Positions 9,807-21,988 are shown, counted from the stretch's first letter. The stretch is 64,000 nt of DNA from Saxidomus purpurata (GCA_022818135.1 JAFMSR010000002.1:45860699-45924698); one strand, 5' to 3'. Translations and numbers: made by a program. The notes: generated by a model not told the origin, from the letters alone.

Positions 9807-10618
9807 CATTTTCACAAAATCACATAGCGTATACACATAGACACTAAGTATTAATACGTATGCACTTACCAGTTTAACGTAGGCAATTATCATTAAGCAA
9901 TGAATGGAAGGCAACTAAAAGTTGTACGCATACACGATGCAGTAGTCAATTATAAGAAGGCACAAATCAATTGCACATAGGCACTTGTCATTTAGACGAA
10001 TACAGTTGTCAGTTACATGAACAGAATATTTACTTAAATGCCCTACAATACACATACACCAAACCACCATTTGGACAATTATATCGAGCTTTCGCAAGCG
10101 GCTGGACAATAAAAATGTGTAAAAGCAAGTATATAGACGATTTAAACATAAATAGACTATGTAACAGATGAGGCGTCATATAAAAATGTCAATTTTAGAA
10201 CAGAACAGAACGTCAGTTTATTGGTTTTCGACTTAAACATACAATGTTTCTCGTGAATACATGAAGAAGTAATATTTAAAGATCAAGTATAATAGCAAAT
10301 AATTAAGAAAATAGTGAACAAAATTGCAGAGGATGAGTAGCAGTGACCTTGACCCCAGGAGCCCAAAAACACAATCAAATTAAAGATATATATAAATACT
10401 TCCTATGCACTAAGTTCTGTTCACTGTAACAAAAATATTTTGTGTGTGAAACTTTCTAAGTTAAAAAGGGGCAATAATCCAGTCAAAATACATTACAGGG
10501 TTATTTAACTTGTAAAACTCTTCCTCCATTCTATTGTTCATTTCATAGTGAACAGGTATTCCAAGTTTCAAAGTGATAGCTTTGGTAGTTTGCATGTATT
10601 GACCTAAACACAAAACAT
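9807..10618. other. degenerate short repeats, no gene
   Basis: Positions 9830-10070 contain loosely repeated 25-30-base blocks with 'gcatacac', 'aattgtcattta' and 'taggcac'. Positions 10450-10610 are a single diverged family A-type core ('ggggcaataatccagtcaaaa', 'ccaagtttcaaagtgat'). No gene is seen. Confidence 0.45.
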
Positions 10619-11510
10619 AACAAGAGCTGTCAGTAGGACAGTGCACTCGACTTTTTTCAGTGCTTGCCAAAAAAACAAAACTTTGTCACTAAAACAACCC
10701 CAAGTATAAATAGGAGGGCCACAAGTAGCAAGATATTAAGTCAAGAGTTATCAAACTTAATTGTTTGATATCAAGTGGTTAATGATATATGTGCATGACA
10801 GTGCCAGTTGCACAAAAGACTTTAATTAGGAATTTCAAAATTAGGAAAATCAAAAAGTACAAATCAAAAAACAATTTCACAGGATTATCTTCTTTTGCTT
10901 ACAGACAGGTGTCATAATGGTACTCAAGTATTCCAACTTTCAAAGTCATATCTCAAATGTAAAAGTCAACAAGTGGACAAGAATGAAAATTTTTGAAATT
11001 TGAATGAAAAGTTGAAAAGGGCCATAATTCAAATGAAATCCTTGACAGAGTTACCTTCTCCTGTCTGTGTTTGGGAATCATAATGGCAAAACAAGTATTC
11101 TAACTTCCAAAGTAATATCTCAAACAGTTTAGTCAAAAAGTAGACCGGTACGAAAAACTTAACCGAGATTCGAAGTCGATAAAGGGCCTTAATTTTTTTT
11201 TAAATCCTTGACAGAGTTACCTTCTCTTGCTTACAGATGGGGGTAATGACATAAACAAGCATTCAAAGTTTCAAAGCAATATCTCAAAGGGTTAAGTCTG
11301 TAAGTGGATTTTACCCATATTCAATGTATTTTCTAAGTCAAAAAGGGGCATAATTCTGTCAAAAACCTAGACACAGTTATGTACTCTTGTCTGTTGATGG
11401 AGGTAATGATGATAAATAAGTATGGTAAGTTTCAAAGCAATATCTGTAACAGTTTTGAAATAAAGTGTGGTGGTATGAAAAACTTAACCAAGCACGATAC
11501 TTTCTAAGTA

Positions 11511-13353
11511 AACAAGAGCTGTCAGTAGGACAGCGTGCTCGACTTTTTTAGTGCTTGCCAATAAAACAAAACTTTGACAGTTAAGGGCACACAAGACTTT
11601 AACTAGGAATTTCTAAGTACAAATCAAGAAATTTTTCACAGAGTTATCTTCTTTTGCTTACAGATAGGTCTAACGATGGTTCATAAGTACTCCAACTTTC
11701 AAAGTAATATCTCAAATGGTTAAGTTAACAAGTGGACAAGAATGAAAATTTTAACTGAGTTTCTAAGTCAAAAAGGGCCATAATTCAAATAAAATCCTTC
11801 ACAGAATTACCTTCTCCTGCCCATGTTTGGGAATCAACAACAACAACAACAACAATACTTTTATTTCATCCCAAATACAAAAACTGTATCAATATGGGGA
11901 AATGAGTATAATTTCATGTCAATCAATAACAGCAGTATATATTGGGGAAAGCCTACACAGTATATAAATATGTTGGTAAAAGTACAAACAGTGTATTTAA
12001 ATTGTAGAGGAAAAAAAAATCTTTTTTATAGACTAAAATTGTGGAATCATCGAAACTTGTTCATTATGATACCCATAAATTTTGCAAGCTTTTTTAAGTC
12101 ATCAATACTGTTGGAATTTAATAAATTACTGTAAGAGTCAGGTGAATTTTCACACGAAATTTGTGTCTAATGTATTGAGATCGCTCGTTGCAAAAAAAAG
12201 AGCATGTAAGTAGGTAGTGTTTTTCCGATCCAACTTCTTGAGAATTACATAAATTACATAATCTGTCGTTAAACGGTGTATTATTCCATCGTCCCGTTTC
12301 GACGGGTAGTCGTGAGTTTGAAGTGCGATAACGGAACATAGTAAGAGCGTAACACCTAGGTAATACAGACCAGTAGTGTTCTAGCTGGTATAATGATTTA
12401 AAGTGCGAATAAGCGATGCCTTTATTAGAGTTTTGCATATTTGAGTGCCAGTTTGGCAGAAATTGGTCCAATAGAACACGCTTTACAGTATATTTAATGT
12501 CCTTGGAACGTAGTTGTGCTTGGTTTAGCCACATGTCAGGCCGTCCAATGTCGACAAAAATAGATTTAATGTATGTAAGCCATTTAAACGTGTATCTGTT
12601 ATGGTTTAACATAAAACTATATATTTGGAAGGAATACTTTTTATCCGAAGTAGTTAAAACTCTATTCCAAAATCCGATCATGCGCGTTTTAATAACTATC
12701 ATGATGGTAAACAAGTATTCCAACTTTCTAATTAATATCTCAAACAGTTCAGTCAAAAAGTGGACTGGTACGAAAAACTTAACCAAGATTCTAAGTCGAT
12801 AAAAGGCCTTAATTTTTAAAACAAATCCCTGACAGAGTTACCTTCTCTTGCGTACAGATGGGGGTAATGATGTGAAATAGCATTAAAAGTTTCAAAGCAA
12901 TATCTCAAAGGGTTAAGGCAATAAGTGGATTTTACCCATGTTCAATGTATTTTCTAAGTCAAAAAGGGGCATAATTCTGTCAAAAACCTTGACAGAGTTA
13001 TGTCCTCTTGTCTGTTGATGAAGGTTGTGATGGTAAACAAGTATGGTTAGTTTCAAAGCAATACCTCCAATGGTTTTGAAATAAAGTGAGGTGGTACGAA
13101 AAACTTAACCAAGCTCAATACACTTTCTAAGTAAAAAAAGGGCCATAATTCTGTCAAAAACCTTGACAGAGTTATGTACTCTTGTCTGTAGATGGAGGTT
13201 ATGATGGTAAACAAGTATGGTAAGTTTCAAAGCCATACCTCTAATACTTTTGAAATAAAGTGGGGTGGTACGAAAAACTTAACCAAGGTGTGACGCCAAC
13301 ACCGACGCCGGGGCGAGTAGGATAGCTCCCCTATCATAGAAAAGTCGAGCTAA
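11511..13353 (-). mobile_element. family A element (copy A2b), nested in A2
   Basis: AACAAGAGCTGTC with its hairpin at the left. At the right are 'gacgccggggcgagtag', a hairpin (AGCTC...TTTTC/GAAAA...GAGCT type) and AAAAGTCGAGC, the exact complement of GCTCGACTTTT near the left end. It carries a LINE fragment in its first full core. Confidence 0.85.
11837..12697 (-). pseudogene. 5'-truncated LINE: C-terminal end of a non-LTR retrotransposon ORF
   Basis: The minus-strand frame entering at about 12697 and stopping at 12118 encodes the post-RT C-terminal region of a non-LTR retrotransposon polyprotein. Recognisable are the block HYWSVLPRCYALTMFRYRTS, RLPVETGRW, and a CxLC...H...C cluster (LCNLCNS...EKHYLLTC) that resembles a zinc knuckle. 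A shifted frame continues to 'DDLKKLAKFMGIIM' near 12060. The element has no RT core. Its 3' end is a (TTG)n tail (11837-11855 as CAA repeats). It is flanked by ATCA at 11833-11836 and 12698-12701, and the uninterrupted A core at 23115 ('gggatcatgatgg') shows the empty site. The first ~30 residues of the longer open frame, up to 12786, belong to the A core, not the LINE. Confidence 0.8.
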
Positions 13354-14082
13354 AAAGGGCCATAATTCTGACAAAAACCTTGACAGAGTTATGTTCTCTT
13401 GTCTGTAGATGGAGGTTATGAAGGTAAACAAATATGGTAAGTTTCAAAGCCATACCTCTACTGGTTTTGAAATAAAGTGGGGTGGAACGAAAAACTTAAC
13501 CCAATGCCAATGCCAATGCCGCTGACGCCATTTGATATGTTAAGTAACCATGTTTAATCAACAAAACCCATTTGATATGTTTAGATACCATGTTTAATCA
13601 ACAATGGTCACAATGCAACCTTTTTACATTTTCAAATTTCTTATTAAGATACCGAGTTTTATTGAAGGGCTATAATTCTGACAAAAACCTTGATAAAAAA
13701 TATGTACTCTTGTCTGTTGATGGAGGTTATGATGGTAAACCAGTATAGTTAGTTTCAAAGCAATACCTGTAGTTGTTTTGAAATTCAGTGGGGTGGTACA
13801 AAAAACTTAACCAAGGTGTGACACCAACGCCGACGCAGATGCCAACGCGAGTAGGATAACTCCCCTTTTCTTCCAAAAGGCAAGCTAAAAAGCACATGTT
13901 ATCTATACAAATGTAAAGAGCAGCATTTTTTAATGATATTGCAAAAAGAAGAAGAAGCTTTCTGCCAAGGCTTTAAGTGTAGAAGTGACAAAAATATGAA
14001 ATATGACAGGAATATGTAACTGTTTTCGATTAAATAAAACACATTTCTATAATTAGTCTTTTTTCTATTTACGAGTATTTAA

Positions 14083-14352
14083 AAAGCTCCTGGGACTTTA
14101 AAACTTACATGTACACTTTTTTTTTCTCCTATACAATATATATTGGATCCGGATCCATGGGATCTACCGTTTACACCTGGCCGGGATACTATTCATTCGA
14201 CCAATCTCTTGTCACAAAAGCTCAAATGCAATCTTTTATGCTCAGCTGAACGTCAACAGGAAAAGCTTTCAATTGAAATCTAAACAATTCAAAACTTATT
14301 TATCTTACATTGATTGTACTACAAGTTCTTGCAACTTATAAATGTATTAACT
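14083..14352 (+). repeat. repeat R1, copy a
   Basis: About 265 bp nearly identical to 18679-18946. It contains a palindrome TGGATCCGGATCCA followed by 'tgggatctaccgtttacacc'. Non-coding and of unknown class. Confidence 0.8.
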
Positions 14353-14978
14353 GTATGATTTTACTCCAGGAAGACCCAGAACCTTTATTCAATGAATCAC
14401 AAGGAATTTAAGTGAAGTTAATACAAGTATTTATTTAATTAGAATTCAAGCTATTTTTTCCTTTAATGTAAAGATTACTGAGTTATACAATAAATGAAGG
14501 AAAACATGCAACAATTAATTTGTACTAAACTATTTCAACTACAATGTATTTCTCTTTTTTGCACAGACAAATAAAGATGCTATTTGATACCAGTTTCTGC
14601 TAGAGTAGTCAAAACAATGAATATCTCAAGTCTTCACTTTTTACACAGAAACAACAAAGTATAAACAAACCGCCTGTAAAGTAACAACAACGCGGTTGTG
14701 TTTACAGATAGTAAAATACATTGAATGTGGGCAATATAAATTTGACATCACTCATAATCATACTGTACTGATTTCAGCTATGTTTAGTTAAATCAATGGT
14801 ACACATTTTCTATCAGCTGAACAGTATGTATTTAAAAAAAACATTTTTTGCACATAAATCAACATAATAACCATTGTGATCTATATGTTACTTTTAATTG
14901 ATATATTTCATCTGAACGTGCTCTTACAAATGCGTCCGATATCCATGGAAATTACAGAATAAAACAATGTCCGCTATA
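14353..14978. other. no gene seen
   Basis: AT-rich, apparently unique DNA between repeat R1 and the hAT-like element. I see no coding frame, motif or repeat that I can name. Confidence 0.45.
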
Positions 14979-14986
14979 CCGGTACA

Positions 14987-15910
14987 TAGTGTTGTAAAAT
15001 CGGACTCCAAACATAATCGATAATCGAATTGAATCGGACAGGGTATTTCGATTCACAATCGGAAAATAATCGAAAGTATATTCCTTTACTTAATAACATA
15101 GAGTAATACACTTACACCGGTATCAGTCACTTGTCAGTTGTACTATGTAGTGATTTTAATCAGACAACAAATTGATTTATACTGTCACAGTCTTTCATAT
15201 GCAATTGTGGTAAGAAACTGACTGTGAAATTAACATTTTGGACTATATATTACATCATCATTACAAAACCATGCCCTTCTTTTAAAGCTACCAAATTTTA
15301 AAGAACAATTCATTTGACTGTAGTAAAATTAATTTTGATTAAAGGTAAAGGTGATGAAATCTTGATGTAATTGGTGGATTTAAAAAATATTCTAATGACT
15401 GAAATTTAAGACCTTTGTCCCCATTTTGGTAGATCTGACCAGTTAGCCGGAGTCTATAGTTTAGTTTAACAGAACATTCCCTCTCACAGGGAAAATCCAG
15501 CTTGGAATCCTGACACTAAACTACTTTGAAGTAGTCAAAAACAATAAAGCATGTGTTGTATATATATTTTAAGCTCCAAAAGCATTGCAAAGTGCATTGA
15601 AAGCATTAAATTGCAGTACTTATACTTCTAAAAGCATTCAAATTTTAGTAAAAAATTAATAATCAGTAAGTGTACTTCATTTCTTGTGTTTTCCCTAGAC
15701 AGTTCTTGTACAAATGACATTAATTTTTTTATCACTGATGTGGACAATTCACCAAATATATTGTAAACAAATTTGAGCAAAATTGCCTTTAATTATTCAA
15801 AGTAAAAAGGAAGAAACGATCATTGATTTTTCAAACTAAAATCGATTTAATCGATTTCGGAAGCTTTTCGATCAATTATTCGATTATAATCGATCATCGT
15901 TACATCCCTA
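14987..15910. mobile_element. hAT-like non-autonomous element with 8-bp target duplication
   Basis: The ends are imperfect inverted repeats (TAGTGTTGTAA at the left; TAGGGATGTAA read inward from the right), and both ends are rich in ATCGAT/ATAATCG motifs. The flanks CCGGTACA (14979-14986) and CTGGTACA (15911-15918) match at 7 of 8 bases, the length expected for hAT. TAGGGATGTAACGAT-type ends are familiar from animal hAT elements. No transposase is seen in the 924-bp body. Confidence 0.55.
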
Positions 15911-16120
15911 CTGGTACACATGTTTTCGTCGTGCACAGACATGTGTTCACTGTTATGAATTCATTACATAATATAATAGTAAATTTATAACTTGTAAATT
16001 AGGAGTCATAGATATGAACAGGTTCACTTCATTTAGTAAGTAAAGTTCATTATTAAAATTAATCTGGCTTTGTCTTTAAAGTAGGAATTCCTTTATCTTA
16101 CAAATGTATGTTTAGTAAAA

Positions 16121-18113
16121 AACTAGATGGGTGTTCAGTAGAACACTTGTGTCGCCCTCTTACGCTTTGTCAGAATAACCAATAATTTTGTGACAAAATC
16201 TAAGTACAACAAGGGGCATAACTCTGTCAAATATGACCTTGACCTACAAAATTTGGCGGCATCATGACGTTTATGTCATAAGCAATACAATTTGAAAGTT
16301 TGGTATAGAAATCTTAAGAAATGGCAAAATTATAGCCATCATTAAGTTTTCGTGACAAAATCTAAGTACAACAAGAGCTGTCACATGACAGCACGCTCGA
16401 CTATTCGAAAGCTTGTTGGTAAAAAAAATTTTTTTGTCTAAGAACAGGAGTATTGTGTTATTGTCTATAAGAATTAAGGTCAAAGATATGAAACTTGTTC
16501 AAAGACCTTTGTAAATGTACATTGCATTCAAAGCCTTACTCTGGATTCTGCAAGCCAACTGGAGGGAGGATGGGGGGGATAATTTCAAAGAAATACATGA
16601 CCTTGTATATTTGATCATGAATAATTTTGTAACTTTTCAAAATTGATATGTATAGAATTAAAAAAGCATGACTGCTACATGCTGCATAATTATTCTATGA
16701 CATTTCAAAAGAAAGCCATTTTGAGTATTTCCATATTAGTATGGTAAAAACTGTGACAAAATTCTAAGTTAAAAAGGTCATAAATATGTCAAAAATCAAA
16801 AACATTGGTGAAGATGTTGACAGTAAACATACATTTTAAGTTTCAAGTCAATACGTTCGATAGTATTCTATCTTTAACAAAAAATTCAAAGTTAAAAAGG
16901 GACACAAATCTACCAAAAATCAAAACAGAGTTATGGGGATTGTTTCCTCAGGTGTAGATGTTGATGGTAGACACATACTTTGAGTTTCAAGTCAATACCT
17001 TTGATAGTATTCAAGATATTTGAATTTACAAAAAACTTTTACCAAAAATTCTAAGTTAAAAAGGCGCACAAATCTGTCAAAAATCAAAGCAGAGTTATAG
17101 GAATTGTTTCCTCAGGTGTAGATGTTGATGGTAGACACATACTTTGAGTTTCAAGTCAATACCTTTGATAGTATTCAAGATATTTGAATTTATAAAAAAA
17201 TTTAACCAAAAATTCTAAGTAAAAAGGGGCATAAATCTGTCAAAAATCAAAACAGAGTTATGGGGATTGTTTCCTCAGGTGTAGATGTTGATGGTAAACA
17301 CATACTTTGAGTTTCAAGTCAATACCTTTGATAGTATTCAAGATATTTGAATTTATAAAAAACTTTAACCAAAAATTCTAAGTAAAAGGGGCATAAATCT
17401 GTCAAAAATCAAAACAGAGTTATGGGGATTGTTTCCTCAGGTGTAGATGTTGATGGTAAACATATAGTTTGAGTTTCAAGTCAATACCTTTGATAGTATT
17501 CAAGATATTTGACTTATATAAAAACTTTAACCAACGCACGGCCGACGCCGGGTGAGTGCAATAGCCTCCTTATTCTTCGAATAGTCGAGCTAAAAAGGGG
17601 CGTAACTCTGTCAAATATGACCTTGACATACAAAATTTGGCGGCATCACAACCCTTTAGACATAAGCAATACAATTTGAAAGTTTGATAAAGAAATCTTA
17701 AGAAATGGCAAAGTTATAGCAAAAATCTAAGTATAAAAAGGGGCATAACTCTGTCAAATATTGCCTTGACCTACAAAATTTTGCGGCATCACGACCCTAA
17801 TGTCATAAGCAATACAATTTGAAAGTTAGATGAAGAAATCTTAAGAAATGGCAAAGTTACAGCCAACGTTAAGTTTTCATGACAAAATCTAAGTACAAAA
17901 AGGGGCATAACTCTGTCAAATATGCTTTTGACCTACACAATTTGGTGGCATCATGACCCTTTTGTCATAAGCAATACAACTGTAAAGTTTGATGAAGAAA
18001 CCTTAAGAAATGGCAAAGTTATAGCCAACGTTAAGTTTGTGTGACGGACGGACGGACCGACGGACAAAGCGATCCCTATGTATCGCCTTTTCTCCGAAAG
18101 GGCGACACAAAAA
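16121..18113 (-). mobile_element. family C element (copy C1), host of an A element
   Basis: Left end: CTAGATGG, hairpin GTGTTC/GAACAC (16131-16146), TTGTGTCGCCCT. Cores of about 165 bp carry 'ggggcataactctgtcaaatatgac', 'aagcaatacaatttgaaagtt' and 'aagaaatggcaaagttatagcc'. Right end: 'gacggacggacggaccgacggac', then hairpin TCGCC/GGCGA and AGGGCGACACAA, an exact 12-base complement of the left block. On the minus strand it ends hairpin + CCATCTAG, like the 3' hairpin and CTRR end of Helitrons. It is interrupted by A3. Confidence 0.85.
16370..17595 (-). mobile_element. family A element (copy A3), nested in C1
   Basis: Left end AACAAGAGCTGTCACATGACAGC with GCTCGACTATTCGAA; right end TTCGAATAGTCGAGC, a perfect 15-base complement. 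The five visible cores are of a variant type ('aaaaatcaaaacagagttatgg', 'tcaggtgtagatgttgatgg'). The host core of C reads 'ctaagtacaaaaaggggcataac' elsewhere, so the insertion was within its A-run. Confidence 0.85.
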
Positions 18114-18536
18114 TGTGTTTAACTTTACTAGATGATCCTGGGACACTGCCTTTGTATGATTTGAACCAACACATCACATTTAGCGATACAGAATAAAACA
18201 ATGTCAGCTACTTGTTCTTATCATTTTCTTGGTGTTGAAGTCAATGGTCGCTTTTAATTTGAAATTAAAAAATATTATTGCAATCACAAAAAAAGTATTC
18301 ACCACTTGCATGTGCACCTTCAGTATTTGGAAATGGATATAATATTTACAGGCTTATCAGCCATCAAACAATTAACAGAGTCTGCAAAGTCTGGTGGTCA
18401 GTTTTTATGTAATTTATGGCTCCCTTGCTGTACCTGTGGCATCTAGCAATTACTTGATAATTTAACAGATATGACTCAACTACCTGTATTAGCAATCTCA
18501 ATGTTGAGAGGAATGCTCGGACTAAAATTTTACTCT
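18114..18536. other. no gene seen
   Basis: AT-rich sequence between the end of C1 and the SINE fragment. Nothing in it is recognisable. Confidence 0.4.
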
Positions 18537-18678
18537 GTATTAACTACATGCAATAACTGCTTCCTGGAGTTCTGACCAGTACTCGAGAAAATCCGAAAGA
18601 AGCAATTGTGGAGGTTGCAGTCAATGCCGATGCCAGGATTCCAACCTACGACCTCAAAATTTTTAGGAGTCAACCAAT
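18537..18678 (-). repeat. SINE fragment X1 (minus strand)
   Basis: About 140 bp almost identical to 18939-19080. It ends within what would be the A-box region of the tRNA-like head and is followed at once by repeat R1b. Confidence 0.65.
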
Positions 18679-18946
18679 AAAGCTCCTGGGACTTTAAAAC
18701 TTACATCTACACTTTTTTTTCTCCTATACAATATATATTGGATCCGGATTCATGGGATCTACCATTTACACCTGGCCGGGATACTATTCATTCGACCAAT
18801 CTCTTGTCACAAAAGCTCAAATGCAATATTTTATGCTCAGCTGAACGTCAACAGGAAAAGCTTTTAATTGAAATCTAAACAATTCAAAACTTATTTATCT
18901 AACATTGATTGTACTACAAGTTCTTGCAACTTATTCATGTATTAAC
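18679..18946 (+). repeat. repeat R1, copy b, between two SINE copies
   Basis: Nearly identical to 14083-14352. At its right end it overlaps the start of the second SINE copy in the shared string 'gtattaact'. Confidence 0.75.
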
Positions 18947-19093
18947 TACATACAATAACTGCTTCCTGGAGTTCTGACCAGTACTCGAGAAAATCCGAAA
19001 GAAGCAATTGTGGAGGTTGCAGTCAATGCCGATGCCAGGATTCCAACCTACGACCTCAAAGTTTTTAGGAGTCAACCAATACACCACTGCGTT
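18939..19093 (-). mobile_element. tRNA-derived SINE, minus strand (X2)
   Basis: Read on the minus strand from 19093: GTGGTGTATTGGTTGACTC (A-box-like), then about 30 bases on GGTTGGAATCC (B-box-like), then a body shared with X1. The spacing fits a tRNA-derived RNA polymerase III promoter. A functional tRNA is unlikely since no acceptor stem pairs. Confidence 0.55.
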
Positions 19094-19107
19094 TCTATCC
19101 CCTATGG

Positions 19108-19370
19108 GCCTCAATAGCTCAGTGGTAAGGGCATTCGCCTCCAGACCGTACGGTCCCGGTTCAAATCCTAGGCTGAGCACTAGGTTTGTCTTTGGGCAAA
19201 GACACTGATGTCATTCATGCTAGTTCAACCAGCTGTAAATTGGCAGCAGCAGTGGAAAACTAGCGAGAGCATAGAAGGATCTGGAAAAGGTTTACGAGAG
19301 TGACTCAATAAGCTACGGCAGCTTTCTTTGTAGTAAAATAAATATGTATAGACTGAGAAAACTCTCCACT
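19108..19370 (+). mobile_element. tRNA-derived SINE
   Basis: A box at 19115-19131 (TAGCTCAGTGGTAAGGG) and B box at 19158-19168 (GGTTCAAATCC) sit at tRNA-like spacing, but the acceptor-stem halves pair poorly. A non-tRNA body follows ('tttgtctttgggcaaagacac' at 19183-19203), a motif style seen in widespread metazoan SINE bodies. The conceptual translation SSVVRAFASRPYGPGSNP is the usual artefact of such heads. The 3' end is set loosely. Confidence 0.65.
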
Positions 19371-21232
19371 CACTTTAGAAGGATGCTGCTAGCAAAGGCT
19401 ATCCTGACGTCAGAGTTTGGAGTTCTTCTTGTCTCTCACACGTTCTACTTAGTAGATTGCACGTCTTGCAGGGAACTGTCTTGGTGAAATATCCTTACGT
19501 AGATACGATGACAAGTCACAGTATGGCATGTGGAAAATCTGAAGGAAAAAAAGTGCATTAAGTGTGTGAAAATAAGTGCTTATTTATAATTGCCATTCGA
19601 TTCTGCAAGTCATTTAAAACCAGTAGAAAATATTCTATTCAAATTCAGTTGTGAAGAACGTTAATTAACAATGACTGGATGGTTACAATCGCTTTCCTAC
19701 GACTGCAGGTGCTAAGGTTCAAATATCGCCAACTTGCCTGATTTTTTTCCTTGTGCAAAGACATTTATTAACATAGTCTCATTTTATTCATCTGCTGACA
19801 ATTATTTGCAACTTCTTTTGGAGTAAAATGTGTTTGGTCTTTAACTGGGTTTGAAATTTATGCTCTCACAGAGAGCTCTACAGAGAAACCATTGACTAAT
19901 GGGGAGAAGTTAAATCATGCTACATTTACCTGTTACCATTGCTACCCAGACTTTTACAAATAAATGTTAATATCCGTTATTCTATAATTCCATATAGCAA
20001 CTGCAGGATTTAAGCTGGTGTTTTATCATATTATATGTTGTTTTTTTTTTGTGGTATATGTGGATATATAATCTGCATAGATATTACCCGGCCTTTAGGC
20101 AGTTATTATGCTGAGACGGGTAATATATCCACATATATAACGTCATAACCAGTAACAAAATCGTTTACCCTGTCTTGTAAATTTTTCCTTAAACTATAAA
20201 TAATTCTGATTATATTAATTGTAGAAGAGTTACTGGAACATCATTTCGAGGGGTTAGTGCCAGAAGGTGCTATGTACCAAAATTTCCATTTTTCACTTTT
20301 TTGTATATTCTGAAAATGCTTGTTCTACCGCTTTTTTTGCAAAAGTCTGTGTCATTATATCTCATTTTATTCAAAAGTTATTCAATAAAGATCAAATCAG
20401 CTATGATTTAACTGATACTGATCAATCAGTATTGTACCAGAACAAACCTTTTCAACATTGCCTATAAAAAATTATGCTATACCTTTATTGACTCAGGCCA
20501 AAACATTCTACAGATAGTTTAACTTTTAAAAAAAAAATAAAAAAAAAAAAAAAAATGGAAGACGCCATTTAAAAAAAAAAAAAAAATTAAAAAAAATGTC
20601 AAAACATTCCATATGAACATGCTCCTTTTGGCAGAGCACTTTGCCACTGTTTTTGTTAAACTTTTTGCCTGCATTTAAAGATAGATTTTATTAAAGGAAA
20701 ATATTGTACTGCCAGTTCATGCTATATCATGATAGTCATTTCTGGCAGCCATGTATGCAGTTGTATCATTACTCAATCTGATATCAAAAACCAGTCATAA
20801 AGAGAAAGGTTAATTTGGCACAGTCAACTTCTATCATAGTTTTCATAATTAGGTGTTAATAACAGGCTATAAGGTTTCTATTGTGTCTGTTTATGTTGAG
20901 ATTTTGTACTGGAATGTTGTTAAATGTGAATTAAAAATTCTTAGTTAATCTTTTAAAGATTTGCAGCAGAGGTTATAAATGTATGTGCTTTGAATAACTT
21001 ACATTTTAACTTAAACAAAATTAATTTAATTACACCTTGTATCTAATGATAAACTATAATTGCAGGCTTGGGTAGATCAGATTTATTATAAAGTAAAATA
21101 ATTTTTATTTGATAACAATGATAATTCAGTTGTGTTACAAAGTATCATGGTTATTATAATACATGTATTGAGATAATCATAATACAAACTTTTAAGTATT
21201 ATAATAAAATACATTTAATTTTAAACTTGTAG
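19371..21232. other. long stretch without a recognisable gene
   Basis: AT-rich DNA. Positions 20054-20139 form an imperfect dyad (TATGTGGATATAT...ACCCG against CGGGTAATATATCCACATA). Positions 20527-20600 are A-rich low complexity around 'ggaagacgccattt'. No coding frame is convincing. Confidence 0.45.
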
Positions 21233-21988
21233 ATGGCGGACGAAAGGAGTAATTGGTCTGACGCCGAGATGTAAATCACAGTGTGTTGATGAGCCCTTAT
21301 CAAAGGAAGTATTTACTAAGAGCAAAGAAGATATGGAAGGATTAGGGAAAACACAGAAAAACCAGCCAGTGTATTAACAGACAATGTATCTTGCAATACT
21401 TCACATACATCTAGTGCACAAAATTGTGATGAAAGAGTAGGGGAAAATAATGAAAACGACAAAATTAGTAATTGTGATAAAAATAACACAAATGACATAA
21501 GTTTACCAGAAAGCAATAGTAGCACAGATAAGCCTGAAAGTGTAACACATAATACGGACGAAATATTGTCCCACATGACAAAACAAAATGCCAACTTGGA
21601 AATGCAAGCAGTGAAACAAGCAGTGTAATTGATGCAGCTGAAAAAGCAACAGACAAAATAAACATCATTGAAAGTGAATCTTACTCAGTGTTAAGCCCAG
21701 TTTTTAACCAGTACAGAAGTCCGTCAGACAAAGAAACAGAATCAGAGGAAGATTGTACTATGAAGGAATGAGGTGTGTCATCGTGCTGTTGGTCTGATAA
21801 AAGTGACATCCAAAATGACAAACAAGGGACACTTGCGCACAAACGACGTGTGAAGAAACGCAAATCAAGACAGAAATTGAAATATGTTAGCAGTTCTGAT
21901 GACAATATTCCTCTCAGTGTATATGCAAAGCGTGCTTGGAATACATTCGTCTACAAAAATTTGGATACAGATAATAGCTATGACCCAG

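Larger units (their letters stand above)
10619..13890 (-). mobile_element. family A element (copy A2), host of a second A element
   Basis: Left end AACAAGAGCTGTCAGTAGGACAGC (hairpin), then a GCTCGACTTTTT-like block. Cores of about 165-170 bp carry 'ggggcataattctgtcaaaaacc', 'ttgacagagttatgt' and 'aagtttcaaagcaatat'. Right end near 13835-13890 with 'ccaacgccgacgca' and 'agctaaaaag'. At 11511, inside a core at 'ctaagtaa', a second A element starts, and this copy resumes at about 13354. Confidence 0.8.

Noticed and set aside
12416..12802. 128-codon plus-strand frame
   Set aside because: Antisense shadow of the LINE C-terminal frame on the minus strand.
19108..19180. Functional tRNA gene
   Set aside because: A and B boxes are present but acceptor-stem halves do not pair well and a SINE body follows.
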